A stretch of 64,000 bases of DNA from Bacteroidota bacterium (GCA_039111535.1 JBCCIM010000010.1:1-64000), one strand, 5' to 3'. Positions 18,391 to 28,053 are shown, counted from the first letter of the stretch. Made by a program: numbers and translations. Notes: generated by a model from the letters alone, not told the origin.

Positions 18391-20421
18391 TTAGCGAATG
18401 AGGGTCATCTTGCGCGTGTGGGTCCACGTTTGGGATTGAAGCCGGTAGAAATAAACACCATTAGCTACGGGGTGTTGGTGCTGATCGAGCCCGTGCCACT
18501 GGACGCGGTGCAGGCCGGCTGCCTGTTCTCCCTGGTAAAGCGTAGTTACATGCCGCCCCATCAAGTCGAAAACCCTCAAGTCAACGTGCTGTGCTTCGGG
18601 TAGGGCATATTCTATGGTCGTGCGCGAGCCAAACGGGTTGGGATAGTTTGGCTTAAGCGAATAAATGCTTGGCTTCAGGCTACGTAAGGCTTCTTCAACG
18701 GCATCGCGGCCACCAACAAGCAGCGTAAACGGGGTGACCTGCTCTTCCAGATGGAGGGTGGGTAATGGGTCGTCTTTTAAACGGTAATGTTGGGTGTCGA
18801 GGCGATTTACCAGAACTACATCTTCATCAAACGTACCGGAGAGTTGGAGTGTGACCGGTCCTGCTTCGGGAGCGGTTAGTTCGAGGTCGTATAGCTGTGC
18901 CTCATTCGAGGTGCTTCTGGCTTCAACTGCAAGTTTCTGTTGGGCAAAGTCTGGATGCGCCGGCGCGATTAGCAGCGAAAACGCATCAAAATAGACGGGT
19001 GGCGCATATTTGTCGCGACCGTCAAAACCGTCTTCTGCTTCCGGCGCGTGTACAATCTGTACACCAGCTGATGCGCTGGACGGGCCATGCGTGGCTTCGA
19101 GTATGATTGCCGGCTGCTGAATGCCCGTAGCCTGTTGCCCGTAGCGTGTCTCGCTTTTGCTTGCAGCCGCTGTCTGAAACGAATAGGGCAGCTTTAGACT
19201 TTCGAGACCTTCAACATTGTTAAAGTAAAATGCCTCGGCTTCGTTGAGTGTTGAATAAAACGTATTGACGACGCGATATCCCTGTTTCCAGCGCCAGATA
19301 TCCTGAGAAACGCCGTTGTATGCTGCTACAATTGACCAGGGAATATTCTGATCAAGCGGATTTGAGATAATATTCCAGCCTGCTCGTAGTGGGATTTCAA
19401 AAACGCCTTCACTGGTTAACGGAACCGTCTCTACGATAACTTCGCGTTGCTCCCAGTCTGATTTACTGAGCAGCCAAAGCCCTGAGCCTGGATTCAGGAC
19501 AAAGCTGGGTGACCGCTCAAAGGGCACAAGTCGGCCCGTATTCGAGGTGTCCGGTGCATATGCAACCCAGTCTTTATTAGCGTCACCCTCGATGAGGTTA
19601 CCAAGGAAAATGGACTGGTTGCCAGGAAGGGCCAGGAGCCGGTAATTGCCCTGGTCCCGGTAGTCGCCAAACGTAATGCCGATGTCAACCGCCATGGTTG
19701 CGGGGTAACCGAGAATCACTTCTACAGCAAATGTCGCCAGTAGAATGCCGCCATTTTGGTCATTCGCAGACAGTGAGATTCTTGTCTCTCCGGGTTGGCC
19801 GGGGTTGAGTTGCAAGGTCTCATCGTTAATCTCAACTGTTGCAATTTCATTGTCCTCAGATTCAGCGGCATAAACAAGGTTGTCACCGTCTGGGTCGATA
19901 AAGAGGCCAGACAGGTCGATAGCCGTTGGCTCTGCGTTAGATACCAGCACCTGTTTGTTGAATTCAGCTTCAGGCGCAAAAGAAGGGGGCTGGTTGCTGT
20001 TTATGATCAGCGTAAAGGTATCATCTGCTTTGCCGTTGTCGTTGTCTCTTGCTGTAGCGCGAATCCGGCAACTGCCAAGCGAAAGGGGCGTCACGGTGAG
20101 GATATTGCCAGCAACCTCTGTTGTGGCAACGTTGCGATTGTTGGAGATCGCTGAGAAACTGAGGGCACCACCATCGGTGTCTTCAAAAACTTCAGTCAGA
20201 TTGATGGTGAAAGAGCCGGCCGTAAGGCTGTAGGCAATGTCAGGCAGAGAATTGACGACAACAGGCGTTTGAGTAGCTGTTGGCGTAGTTGTTTTTGGGT
20301 CTTCTGTGTTTGTTACCGGAGGGGCCGCAGTGTGAGAAACGAAATGCCATGCGGGCGCAGCGGCCCTGGCTGCAAAGCCAGGCACACAAAGCAAAGAAGC
20401 CAGGAGAAGAGGGCGCAACAT
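18391..20421 (-). CDS. T9SS-sorted surface protein with cadherin-like repeats
   Basis: A 676-residue protein with a signal peptide (LRPLLLASLLCVPGFAARA). Residues about 55-235 contain two dystroglycan/cadherin-like repeats: each has DTDGG or DPDGDNLVY, later N-x-x-I/V-A-T-V/T-E and a closing T-L/V-x-x-x-P-G/S. The middle part (RAGWNIISNPLDQNIPW; GSGLWLL) resembles a region common in T9SS cargo of unknown role. The C-terminus is a T9SS sorting domain starting NYPNPFGSRTTIEYAL and ending KMTLIR. It is the first gene of a minus-strand unit with the pseudokinase and the TPR protein, 29 nt before the kinase start, which suggests that the three work together at the envelope. Confidence 0.88.
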   Translation of the reverse strand: MLRPLLLASLLCVPGFAARAAAPAWHFVSHTAAPPVTNTEDPKTTTPTATQTPVVVNSLPDIAYSLTAGSFTINLTEVFEDTDGGALSFSAISNNRNVATTEVAGNILTVTPLSLGSCRIRATARDNDNGKADDTFTLIINSNQPPSFAPEAEFNKQVLVSNAEPTAIDLSGLFIDPDGDNLVYAAESEDNEIATVEINDETLQLNPGQPGETRISLSANDQNGGILLATFAVEVILGYPATMAVDIGITFGDYRDQGNYRLLALPGNQSIFLGNLIEGDANKDWVAYAPDTSNTGRLVPFERSPSFVLNPGSGLWLLSKSDWEQREVIVETVPLTSEGVFEIPLRAGWNIISNPLDQNIPWSIVAAYNGVSQDIWRWKQGYRVVNTFYSTLNEAEAFYFNNVEGLESLKLPYSFQTAAASKSETRYGQQATGIQQPAIILEATHGPSSASAGVQIVHAPEAEDGFDGRDKYAPPVYFDAFSLLIAPAHPDFAQQKLAVEARSTSNEAQLYDLELTAPEAGPVTLQLSGTFDEDVVLVNRLDTQHYRLKDDPLPTLHLEEQVTPFTLLVGGRDAVEEALRSLKPSIYSLKPNYPNPFGSRTTIEYALPEAQHVDLRVFDLMGRHVTTLYQGEQAAGLHRVQWHGLDQHQHPVANGVYFYRLQSQTWTHTRKMTLIR

Positions 20422-20685
20422 GGAGACGTGATGAAACTGAATACAACAACGAATGTGGATCGTTTGCCAGGTTTGACTTCAGGAATTGCAACTAGCAAGG
20501 TAGTTGGCTTGGTCTGCATCATACCCGATGGGTAGATGCAGATCCTGGCATCAAACAAAAAAAGCAACAACCGGGATTTGTTGGTACGTATCCAGTCACG
20601 ATGGCTATGTGCTTTTGGCGCATAATCTGGTTGGCCATAAAGCGTAGCTGCCGCGCTCAGGGTGTCCGTAAAGAGAAGTGGTTAG

Positions 20686-21060
20686 TTAATAAGGTAATCT
20701 TTTTTTAGCCCATCGATCCTCAAAATGTAGGAAGTCGGATGTGTCTTCAGACAGATCTGCCAGCCGACGTTGCAAACTGGTTAGCAAGTTGAAGAGATAG
20801 CTATCCAGTGGCTTTTTTGATGATCGTTCGTTTAGCTTTTTGATGGCTTTTTTGATGATGCGCTGCTCATTCCGCGCATCTTTTTTTCGCTTGTAGAGGA
20901 TGGCAAGGCGTTCATACGGAAATAGTGTGTAGGCACCTTCGTCAATGTTGGCTTCATACATTCGAATGGCATCTTCAAATTTCCCTTCACTTTCTTTCTG
21001 CTCGCCAATTGCATTGCGCTTGAACCAGCGCTCGTATTTTTCGGTAAGGGGGTTCTTCAT
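20686..21060 (-). CDS. Small TPR-like protein of unknown function
   Basis: A 124-residue, highly charged, helical protein without signal peptide. The stretch EQKESEGKFEDAIRMYEANI and the following YERLAILYKRKKD have the spacing of one and a half TPR units. Lys-rich segments (KKAIKKLNERSSKK) suggest it binds nucleic acid or acidic partners, but this is speculation. ATG 21060 is chosen; a TTG sits directly upstream. It is not recognised as a named family and stands alone between two longer intergenic gaps. Confidence 0.65.
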   Translation of the reverse strand: MKNPLTEKYERWFKRNAIGEQKESEGKFEDAIRMYEANIDEGAYTLFPYERLAILYKRKKDARNEQRIIKKAIKKLNERSSKKPLDSYLFNLLTSLQRRLADLSEDTSDFLHFEDRWAKKRLPY

Positions 21061-21459
21061 CAAGGTGGTTTTGCGGGATAAAAGAACTTGGTTTCAGGCA
21101 AACAGACTTGCTGAAGCAGGCATTGGGGGCCGTATATGCCAGAATAAGCGCTTGTTTGAATTGATTTTGGCGGAAAAGAAGGCCAGGCGCGCCCTAAGGT
21201 TTTTCATTCTGGCTGACGGCGCTAAAGTTAGCGGGGTTTCAGCAAATCAGACTATGTATGGACTATATCGACTAACTATTGCAAAACTTAAGGGGCGGAA
21301 CAGATTACCATCAATTTTATTGATGCCGACAACTGTCAATCACGAAGTCTAAATGAACCGATGTGATTTAATGATTCCATAACACGCATCCATTGCAGTA
21401 GGCACTAACTTTTGTGCGAAATCGCTCGCGGTCTGTCCAACTAACAATCCGATACTACA
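21061..21459. other. Intergenic region before phoB-like gene
   Basis: About 400 nt between a minus-strand small gene and the plus-strand response regulator. I see no RNA gene, no strong hairpin and no obvious Pho-box direct repeats. It must hold the divergent promoters. Confidence 0.5.
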
Positions 21460-22188
21460 TTGGCATCTTCCAATACCCACAAAGGACAACCTGGTCTCGA
21501 AGAGGGACATTCTATTCTGATTGTCGATGATGAAGACGATATCATTGAACTACTCCAGTATAACCTTGAGCAGGAGGGGTTTAAAACGGCCGCTGCTACA
21601 AATGGTATCGAAGGAATTGAATTGGCGCGCAACATGAAGCCGGATCTTGTGATTCTGGATATCATGATGCCTGGCATGGATGGCATAGAAGTATGTCGCC
21701 GGCTGCGCCAGGATGCGTACCTGATGCATACCCCGATTCTGATGCTCACGGCGCGTACAGAAGAAGAAATTCAGGTGCAGGGACTGGATGTTGGCGCTGA
21801 TATTTATTTTTCCAAGCCGATATCCATCCCCGTACTCTTTAGCCAGATTCGTGCCCTGTTGCGTGGTGCAAATCGTAACGACACGAAACCTCAGCAGCTT
21901 TCTATACACAACTTGCAAATTGATCGAGATCGATACCTGGTCAATATGCACGAAGAGGGAGGCAGCCAGGAAATTCGGTTGCCCCGGAAAGAATTTGAAC
22001 TACTCTATTTCATTGCATCCCACCCGGGCAAGGTTTTTTCCCGTCAGGAATTGCTCGATCAGGTATGGGGACACGAAGTTTATGTAGTCGACCGTACGGT
22101 AGATGTGCACGTGCGGAAGATTAGGGAAAAGCTCGGAAATGATTATATTGAAACCGTAAAAGGCGTCGGTTATAAGTTTCTGGCTTAA
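21460..22188 (+). CDS. OmpR/PhoB-family response regulator (TTG start)
   Basis: A 242-residue transcription factor. The receiver (about residues 18-135) has acidic pocket D23/D24, phospho-acceptor D67 (LVILDIMMPGMDG), T98 and K119 (YFSKP). A winged-helix DNA-binding domain follows (about 145-242) with EFELLYFIASHPGKVFSRQELLDQVWG and VDVHVRKIREKLG. The only plausible start is TTG at 21460, which gives a 16-residue polar tail before the first strand. The histidine kinase starts three bases after its stop, so the two form a cognate pair. Similarity of both to PhoB/PhoR of Bacteroidota suggests phosphate control, but this is inference. Confidence 0.92.
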   Translation: MASSNTHKGQPGLEEGHSILIVDDEDDIIELLQYNLEQEGFKTAAATNGIEGIELARNMKPDLVILDIMMPGMDGIEVCRRLRQDAYLMHTPILMLTARTEEEIQVQGLDVGADIYFSKPISIPVLFSQIRALLRGANRNDTKPQQLSIHNLQIDRDRYLVNMHEEGGSQEIRLPRKEFELLYFIASHPGKVFSRQELLDQVWGHEVYVVDRTVDVHVRKIREKLGNDYIETVKGVGYKFLA

Positions 22189-22191
22189 CAG

Positions 22192-23286
22192 ATGGACCGT
22201 AATCTCAAGCGTAAAAATGTACGGCGGCGGTTCCGGTTTAGCCGACTTTCGCTGAAGCTTGCGAGCTGGATTGGTCTGGTCGCTTTCGTTGTTTCAATGC
22301 TGGTGCATCTTATTGCAGATGCGTATCCGGTTTGGAGTCACATCGTTTTTCCACTGCTGCTAGCCGGCGCTGCCTATTGGATTTCCCATCAACTCCTGGT
22401 AACCCGTATCACGCTGGCACGAACGACCCTCAAGCAGGTTCGGAAACACAAATTTGAGAACCTTGAAAAGGCACACTTGCCGCGGGGAGATGAGCTGAAT
22501 GCGCTGAACTGGCAGGTCTATCGTACCGGCCTCGCGATGGAAAAGGAGTTGAACGAGCTCAAAAAGATTGAAGATTATCGCCGGGAGTTCCTCGGCAATG
22601 TCTCGCACGAACTAAAAACACCCATCTTTACAATTCAAGGGTTTGCCGAAACACTGTTGGATGGCGCGCTTACAGACGACCGTGTCAACGAACGCTTTCT
22701 CACCAAGATTCTGGCAAATACCAAGCGGCTTCGCAATCTGGCAAACGACCTTGTGGAGATTTCTCGCATCGAAACTGGCGAACTGGAAATGGTGATGCGT
22801 CCTTTTCGGCTCTCGGATGTTGTTAATGAAGTGTCAGATGAGCTCGAACAATTTGCTGAATCAAAAAATGTAACCCTTTACCATAAAATTCCTGCTACAC
22901 TGCCGAAGATTTTGGGTGATAAAGCAAGAATTAGCCAGGTAATGATTAATTTGGTTGACAATGCAATCAAGTATAGCAACCCCGCCGGCTCTGTTGAAAT
23001 TGTTGCGAGGGCTACTGCTGGAGGGCGCATCAAAGTGACCGTTGCTGACGATGGCATTGGCATTGCACCGCAACATGTCCCACGTTTGACTGAACGGTTT
23101 TATCGGGTGGATAAAAGCCGGTCGCGCGAGCAGGGTGGTACAGGTTTGGGTCTGGCGATTGTAAAGCATATCTTGGGAGCCCACGGGTCGGAAATGGTCA
23201 TCGACAGTAAACAGAATGCAGGCTCTACGTTTGGTTTTACCTTGCAGCCTGTTGAAACAGAGCCGGCCGCTCCTGTCTCCAACTAA
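22192..23286 (+). CDS. PhoR-like membrane sensor histidine kinase
   Basis: A 364-residue kinase with two transmembrane helices near the N-terminus (about 23-43 and 48-70) and almost no periplasmic loop between them. HisKA follows with phospho-acceptor H139 (FLGNVSHELKTPI), then HATPase_c with N box (MINLVDNAIKYS), G1 (VADDGIGIA), and G2 (GGTGLGLAIVKHI). The GFAETLLDGA stretch after the His box is typical of the Bacteroidota PhoR group. The short loop means it senses through the membrane or by a partner (as PhoR does with PhoU/Pst), not by an external ligand domain. No phosphate-transport genes lie nearby. Confidence 0.92.
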   Translation: MDRNLKRKNVRRRFRFSRLSLKLASWIGLVAFVVSMLVHLIADAYPVWSHIVFPLLLAGAAYWISHQLLVTRITLARTTLKQVRKHKFENLEKAHLPRGDELNALNWQVYRTGLAMEKELNELKKIEDYRREFLGNVSHELKTPIFTIQGFAETLLDGALTDDRVNERFLTKILANTKRLRNLANDLVEISRIETGELEMVMRPFRLSDVVNEVSDELEQFAESKNVTLYHKIPATLPKILGDKARISQVMINLVDNAIKYSNPAGSVEIVARATAGGRIKVTVADDGIGIAPQHVPRLTERFYRVDKSRSREQGGTGLGLAIVKHILGAHGSEMVIDSKQNAGSTFGFTLQPVETEPAAPVSN

Positions 23287-23307
23287 CCTCCGTATTCCAG
23301 AAGTGTA

Positions 23308-24057
23308 ATGATGCGCCAAGCTTACGTACTGAGTCGGCCGCAAAAGTTGTTTGTGGTGTGTGCTGCTGTGTTTCTGACAGCCCTAGTGGTTGCTGAGGCT
23401 ACGGCCAGCAAGTTTTTTACGGCGTTTGAACTGCCTTTCACCATCAATATTCTCGGGCAGGAATTTACATCTGTAATCATGACTGCCGGCGTGATCGCCT
23501 TCCCCATCACGTTCATCGTTACCGACCTGATGAACGAGTACTTTGGCAAGAAGGGGATCAAGTTTGTGACGTTGATCGGGATGGTGATGATTATCTTCGA
23601 ATTTGCGCTCCTGCAAATTGCGATGGCGGTCCCTACATCTTCTATTTCACCAGTGCCGGATGAGGCCTTTAATGTGGTATTTGGCGCATCGGGCCGCGTG
23701 ATTTTTGGCAGCCTGGTTGCCTACGGCATAGGGCAGTTTGCAGACATCACGCTGTTTCATTGGCTGCGTAAGCTTACAAAGGGAAAGCACCTCTGGCTCC
23801 GTGCTACCGGGTCTACTTTTGGCTCACAGTTCCTTGATACATTTATTGTATTACTGGTCGCATTTGCGGGGCAACTGTCTTTCCAGGAAATTGTGGCCAT
23901 CACGCTTTTCAATTACAGCTACAAGTTCATCATAGCCATTCTGATCACCCCCGTCATTTATGCAGCACATTGGGTGATGGATCGGTACCTTGGGGCTGAG
24001 ACGGCCAATGAATTGATTGCGCAGGCGGAAGGTCGAGAAGAAGAAGTAGAGTCTTGA
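23308..24057 (+). CDS. yhhQ: Queuosine precursor transporter (YhhQ/VUT family)
   Basis: A 249-residue inner-membrane protein with about six hydrophobic helices. Family marks include ATASKFF near the N-terminus, FPITFIVTDLMNEYFG (about 71-86, key residues D78, N81, E82), IGQFADITLFHWLR and GSTFGSQFLDTFIVLL, then NYSYKFIIAILITPVIY. YhhQ-type proteins import queuosine precursors such as preQ0/preQ1 for tRNA position 34. The gene follows the PhoR-like kinase by 21 nt and could share its transcript. With cmoA/cmoB it is the second wobble-base gene in this window. Start: two ATGs in a row; the first is used. Confidence 0.9.
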   Translation: MMRQAYVLSRPQKLFVVCAAVFLTALVVAEATASKFFTAFELPFTINILGQEFTSVIMTAGVIAFPITFIVTDLMNEYFGKKGIKFVTLIGMVMIIFEFALLQIAMAVPTSSISPVPDEAFNVVFGASGRVIFGSLVAYGIGQFADITLFHWLRKLTKGKHLWLRATGSTFGSQFLDTFIVLLVAFAGQLSFQEIVAITLFNYSYKFIIAILITPVIYAAHWVMDRYLGAETANELIAQAEGREEEVES

Positions 24058-24124
24058 GGAGCAGATGCCTTACGGCGAGGGCTATTGAAATGCCCGCGCC
24101 GATTAAGCAATATAGGGATGTAAC

Positions 24125-25051
24125 CTAAATTGAGGGTACTGGAAACTTGACGGGAGTCATCCAGCCATGTGGATCGACGCCTTTCTCTACCAGATCGAAA
24201 AACGCCCGCTGTAACTTTGCTGTTACTGGTCCGCGACTACCACTACCGATGGTGTGATGATCTACTGAACGAATAGGGGTAACTTCCGCAGCTGTACCTG
24301 TGAAAAAGAGTTCATCAGCAAGGTACAACGCTTCCCGGGGAATAAGCTGTTCGCGGATAGAATAACCCATGTCGCGGGCAAATGTCATAATGGAATCACG
24401 CGTAATACCAGGCAGAATAGAAAGGCTGCTAGGCGCTGTATAGATGACGTTGTCGCGGATCAGGAACAGGTTCTCACCACTGCCTTCTCCGACATAGCCC
24501 TGTGTGTTTAGCATGATGCCTTCATTGAAGCCATTCAGGATCGCGTCCATTTTTACGAGGGAGGCATTCAGGTAATTGCCGCCGGCTTTCGCAAGCGATG
24601 GGAAGGTGTTTGGCGCCATACGGCTCCAGGAAGCTACCTGTACATCTACACCCTGTTCAAGCGCTTCGGGGCCAAGGTATGCACCCCATTTCCATACAGC
24701 TATAACCGTATCCACCTCATTCTTCAACGGGTTTACGCCCATGCCACCCATACCGCGAAACACAACCGGGCGAATGTAGCAAGACTTCAGACCGCTTTCT
24801 ACGATTGTCTCTACCGTAGCAGCTTCAAGTTCTTCAAGGGAGAAAGGAATCTCCATCCGATATATTTTGGCAGAATCGTAAAGACGCTGCAGGTGCTCAC
24901 GAAGACGTAAGATCCCGGATCCCTTTTCGGTTTCATAACAGCGAATACCTTCAAAAACAGAAGAACCGTAGTGAACTACATGGGATAGCACGTGGATATT
25001 GGCATCTTCATGAGGTACAAGTTTTCCATTGAACCAGATGTCGTGCTGCAT
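24125..25051 (-). CDS. ilvE: Branched-chain amino acid aminotransferase
   Basis: A PLP enzyme that interconverts Leu, Ile, Val and their 2-oxo acids with glutamate. The 308-residue length equals that of E. coli IlvE. Motifs: [13 protein letters not shown] (27-39), [24 protein letters not shown] with Schiff-base lysine K155, [14 protein letters not shown], and [10 protein letters not shown], then [16 protein letters not shown]. It is cytoplasmic and part of amino acid synthesis and breakdown. It converges with yhhQ and has no other ilv gene beside it, so it is likely a single-gene unit. Confidence 0.95.
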   Translation of the reverse strand: MQHDIWFNGKLVPHEDANIHVLSHVVHYGSSVFEGIRCYETEKGSGILRLREHLQRLYDSAKIYRMEIPFSLEELEAATVETIVESGLKSCYIRPVVFRGMGGMGVNPLKNEVDTVIAVWKWGAYLGPEALEQGVDVQVASWSRMAPNTFPSLAKAGGNYLNASLVKMDAILNGFNEGIMLNTQGYVGEGSGENLFLIRDNVIYTAPSSLSILPGITRDSIMTFARDMGYSIREQLIPREALYLADELFFTGTAAEVTPIRSVDHHTIGSGSRGPVTAKLQRAFFDLVEKGVDPHGWMTPVKFPVPSI

Positions 25052-25213
25052 AATATATTTGCTGGGTTTATGACGTGTAAACGTTGGGGTTCTGATTTCC
25101 GCAGAACATCACATCGGCGGAAAACAACAAACGGCATGCACCTTGAAATGTTCGACCCGGGAATGGGCGAAATGCTGGTAGGTATCCCTCAAAAAAGTAG
25201 CGGCGAGAAGACT

Positions 25214-25948
25214 TTAGGTAGCGGCCTGAATACGTTCTTTCATTACCAATGAGGCACGCTGGCTGGTAGCGAGGGCATAGTAAGCGATGGTCCAGAGGAT
25301 TTTGAAAGATGCTTTCAGGGTACCTGAGACGGTGCCAGTAATTTTAGAGACACCAACACGCTTGCGATAGGAGACGGGGACTTCTTTATATCTGATTTCA
25401 GCTTTGAGGGCTTTAATTTGCATCTCGATGGTCCACCCATAGGTTTTATCCTGCATGTCGAGTGCCATCAGGTGGGTATATCGGATAGCCCGAAATGGGC
25501 CAAGGTCGGTGAATTGCCCGTTCCAGAAGAACTTCATGAGTCCGCATGCAATACGGTTGCCTATGAGTGCCTGGGGCAACATAGCGCCGGCTTCTCGTTT
25601 CCCAACCATTCGCGAGCCAAGCACAAAATCTGCTTCATTGTCGCGAATCGGGTTGAGGAGCGTTACAATTTCTTCCGGATGGTCGCTGTAATCGCCATCC
25701 AGGAAAACAATAACGTCAGGCTCTTTGGTTTTTGCGTACGCGATACCGCGCAGGCAGGCCCATCCGTATCCTTTGTTGCTTTCCCTGATTACTGTAGCGC
25801 CGGCGGCTTTGGCATTGGCTTCAGTTTCGTCTGTGGACGCGTTGTTGACTACAACAACTTCTTCGACGAGGTCTTTGGGGAGGTCACCAATAACTTTGCC
25901 GATAGACCGGGCTTCATTGAATGCCGGAATGATTACAATAACTCGCAT
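25214..25948 (-). CDS. GT2-family glycosyltransferase (DPM1/DPG synthase-like)
   Basis: A 244-residue GT-A glycosyltransferase with the family order VIIPAFNEARSIG (3-16), VVVVNNASTDET (about 34-45), and VIFLDGDYSDHPEEI holding the DxD-like metal site DGD. GYGWACLRGI and the segment FTDLGPFRAIRY resemble polyprenyl-phosphate glycosyltransferases, but no membrane anchor is seen except a possible C-terminal hydrophobic stretch (ILWTIAYYALATS). It likely moves a sugar from a nucleotide donor to a lipid carrier. The ATG at 25948 is used because the longer reading frame would run through the acetyltransferase gene in another frame. It follows that gene by 16 nt. Confidence 0.87.
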   Translation of the reverse strand: MRVIVIIPAFNEARSIGKVIGDLPKDLVEEVVVVNNASTDETEANAKAAGATVIRESNKGYGWACLRGIAYAKTKEPDVIVFLDGDYSDHPEEIVTLLNPIRDNEADFVLGSRMVGKREAGAMLPQALIGNRIACGLMKFFWNGQFTDLGPFRAIRYTHLMALDMQDKTYGWTIEMQIKALKAEIRYKEVPVSYRKRVGVSKITGTVSGTLKASFKILWTIAYYALATSQRASLVMKERIQAAT

Positions 25949-25964
25949 GGTCGGTTTATACGTC

Positions 25965-26456
25965 TTATGCAGCTTCCGGTGCACCCATTTGTTGCAGGGC
26001 GTCGCCGGCAAGTCGCATTGTGGTCCAGTCTGCCATGGGCTTGGCGCCGAGCTTTTCATAAAAGTCGATTGCCAACTGGTTCCAGTCGAGTACGTTCCAA
26101 TCCAGGCGCTCGCAGTTATGGGCAACTGCGACGCGGGCCAATGCCTTCAGGAGCGCAAACCCTGTGCCTGTACCCCGGAAGTCTGGTAAAACAAACAAGT
26201 CTTCCAGGAAAATATTCCACCGGGTAAGGAACGTAGAATAATTGAAGAAATAGAGGGCCATCCCGATCACTTCACCATCTTGCTCAGCCACAAGTGCATG
26301 GCACCGGGGTTGGGCATCGGGAGAAAGGTGCCGGGCAAGTGCTGCTGCATCCGGATTTGATTCGTGCGATAAATGCTCGTAATCAGCCAGTGCATTGATC
26401 AAGAAGGAGAGCCGCCCAGCATCTGCCGGCGTGGCTTCGCGTATTTGCAATGACAT
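25965..26456 (-). CDS. GNAT N-acetyltransferase, diamine acetyltransferase-like
   Basis: A 163-residue GNAT enzyme. IREATPADAGRLSFLI marks the first strand and helix; LEDLFVLPDFRGTGTGFALL is the acetyl-CoA loop (R-x-x-G-x-G/A form); LDWNVLDWNQLAIDFYEKLGA is the last beta-helix unit, whose WN...A..FY..LGA form is typical of the spermidine/spermine acetyltransferase branch. A polyamine or similar small amine is a likely acceptor. ATG 26456 is chosen over TTG 26486, which would put the start inside a terminator hairpin. It is followed by the GT2 gene, and the two are probably co-transcribed. Confidence 0.85.
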   Translation of the reverse strand: MSLQIREATPADAGRLSFLINALADYEHLSHESNPDAAALARHLSPDAQPRCHALVAEQDGEVIGMALYFFNYSTFLTRWNIFLEDLFVLPDFRGTGTGFALLKALARVAVAHNCERLDWNVLDWNQLAIDFYEKLGAKPMADWTTMRLAGDALQQMGAPEAA

Positions 26457-26484
26457 AGTACAGGTTACCGAAGGGCCAGTCAGC

Positions 26485-26520
26485 AAAACGGCTCAGGTAT
26501 GTGTTTACCTGAGCCGTTTT
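26485..26520. terminator. Intrinsic terminator of the AAA ATPase gene
   Basis: Arms 26485-26499 and 26506-26520 form a perfect 15-bp stem with a six-base loop, with A- and T-runs at the stem base. It begins four bases past the stop codon of the minus-strand ATPase gene. Confidence 0.9.
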
Positions 26521-26523
26521 CCG

Positions 26524-28053
26524 TTACCGGTAATTGCCATAAAAATCATCTTCATCAAAATCATCATCGTCCTTGATCGGACCAATAGAGGATAACATCG
26601 ACCCCATCATGTCCGTGTAGGTAGCATTTGCATCTGCAAAATCTTTCCCAAGCATTGAGTACTGATGCAGGGCATCAAGGATGAATTCCATCGCTGTAGC
26701 AGCTTCTGCAACGTCTTTGGGTTTGGTGTATTTGTTGATGATTGCCTCAAGTCCTTTTACAGACTTCAGCATTTTGTGGTAAGCCTCAAATTTCAGGTCG
26801 TTACTCAGCCTGAGTTCATTCCCTTTAGAGAACCAGGTGATAACTTCCTGGTATGGCGAGCGGCCTTCTTTTTTGTCGTCTGGGTCGGGGAAATAGTGGG
26901 TGAAAACTGACTTGATGGCGCGGCCAATCAGGAGTCGGGCGACATTCTGTGCGCCTTCCTGCTCTCCTTCATATACGAGTTCTACCTTACCGGTAACCGC
27001 CGGCTCAACTGAAATCAGATCCGACATCCGGACAGTAGTCTCAGACTCATCGTTCAAGAGGGCCCGTTGCTCTGCAGACGAAATCAGGTCTTCCAGCGCT
27101 GCACGCGTCATACGTACGGAAACACCGGATTTCTGGTCAACATATTCGCTATTTCGTGCTTCAACAGCGACTTGCTCGATGATTTCCCGGAAGTAATAGG
27201 GAATATTTACCTTAACCGCGTCTTCGCCATCTCGCTCGTCCCAGGCTTCTTGCCGTGTAATCTCTACGCCAATCTCAATGGTTTTTGGGTAATGTGTGAT
27301 GATCTGGCTGTCGATCCGGTCTTTGAGCGGTGTGATAATGTTACCGCGGTTGGTATAGTCTTCCGGGTTAGCGGAGAAGATCATCATGATGTCCAGCGGA
27401 AACCGGATGTTGAACCCGCGAATCTGGATATCCTGCTCTTCCATAATATTCAGCAAGCCGACCTGTATCCGTGGCTGCAAATCGGGCAGCTCATTGATCG
27501 CGAAAATGCCGCGATGTGTACGAGGAATGATGCCGAAATGGATCACTTCCTCGTCAGCATAGGTCAGTCGTAAGTTGGCTGCTTTGATGGGATCAATGTC
27601 GCCGATAAGGTCCGCGATGGTTGTATCAGGTGTCGCCAGTTTTTCTGCGTACCGCTTGTTACGATGGAGCCAGTCAATGGGGGTGTCGTCCCCTTGCTCA
27701 GCGATGAGGTCGCGCGCGTATTTGGAGATCGGAGAAAGCGGATCATCATTGATCTCACTGCCGGCTACCACCGGTATGTATTCATCAAGCAACTGCGGCA
27801 GCAACCGGATAATCCGGCTTTTTGCCTGGCCGCGTAGCCCGAGCAGAATGAAATCGTGCCGGCCCAGCACCGCATTCTGTATCTGTGGGATAACGGTCTG
27901 ATCGTAGCCCAGGATACCCTGAAAAACAGAAGTACCCGATTTGAGCCTTGTAATCAAGTTGCTACGCATTTCGTCCTTTATTGACCGAGGCGCATAACCT
28001 GATGCTTTGAGTTGGCCGAGCGTATTAATTTTGTTCACAGAAGATGCATTCAT
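26524..28053 (-). CDS. MoxR/magnesium-chelatase-type AAA+ ATPase
   Basis: A 509-residue cytoplasmic ATPase. Walker A is G72-LRGQAKS79. The Walker B strand reads IFAINELPDL, with Asn where many AAA+ proteins have Asp; as I recall this NELP form is normal for one large branch annotated as magnesium chelatase. RIQVGLLNIMEEQDIQIRG and IFSANPEDYTNRGNIITPLKDRI (sensor 1 and Arg finger region) follow. The C-terminal half is helical, ending in an acidic tail DDDDFDEDDF. MoxR-type ATPases usually remodel a partner that has a VWA domain; no such gene is adjacent here. It is not linked to chlorophyll genes, so a true chelatase role is unlikely. Confidence 0.85.
   Translation of the reverse strand: MNASSVNKINTLGQLKASGYAPRSIKDEMRSNLITRLKSGTSVFQGILGYDQTVIPQIQNAVLGRHDFILLGLRGQAKSRIIRLLPQLLDEYIPVVAGSEINDDPLSPISKYARDLIAEQGDDTPIDWLHRNKRYAEKLATPDTTIADLIGDIDPIKAANLRLTYADEEVIHFGIIPRTHRGIFAINELPDLQPRIQVGLLNIMEEQDIQIRGFNIRFPLDIMMIFSANPEDYTNRGNIITPLKDRIDSQIITHYPKTIEIGVEITRQEAWDERDGEDAVKVNIPYYFREIIEQVAVEARNSEYVDQKSGVSVRMTRAALEDLISSAEQRALLNDESETTVRMSDLISVEPAVTGKVELVYEGEQEGAQNVARLLIGRAIKSVFTHYFPDPDDKKEGRSPYQEVITWFSKGNELRLSNDLKFEAYHKMLKSVKGLEAIINKYTKPKDVAEAATAMEFILDALHQYSMLGKDFADANATYTDMMGSMLSSIGPIKDDDDFDEDDFYGNYR

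Noticed and set aside
20945-21352. 135-residue plus-strand frame
   Set aside because: It overlaps the small minus-strand gene antisense and has no pattern or ribosome site.
25949-26125. N-terminal extension of the glycosyltransferase frame
   Set aside because: It runs through the acetyltransferase gene in another frame and does not resemble GT2 N-termini; ATG 25948 gives the standard start.
25418-26227. 269-residue plus-strand frame opposite the glycosyltransferase and GNAT genes
   Set aside because: It is antisense to two clear genes and has no recognisable domain.
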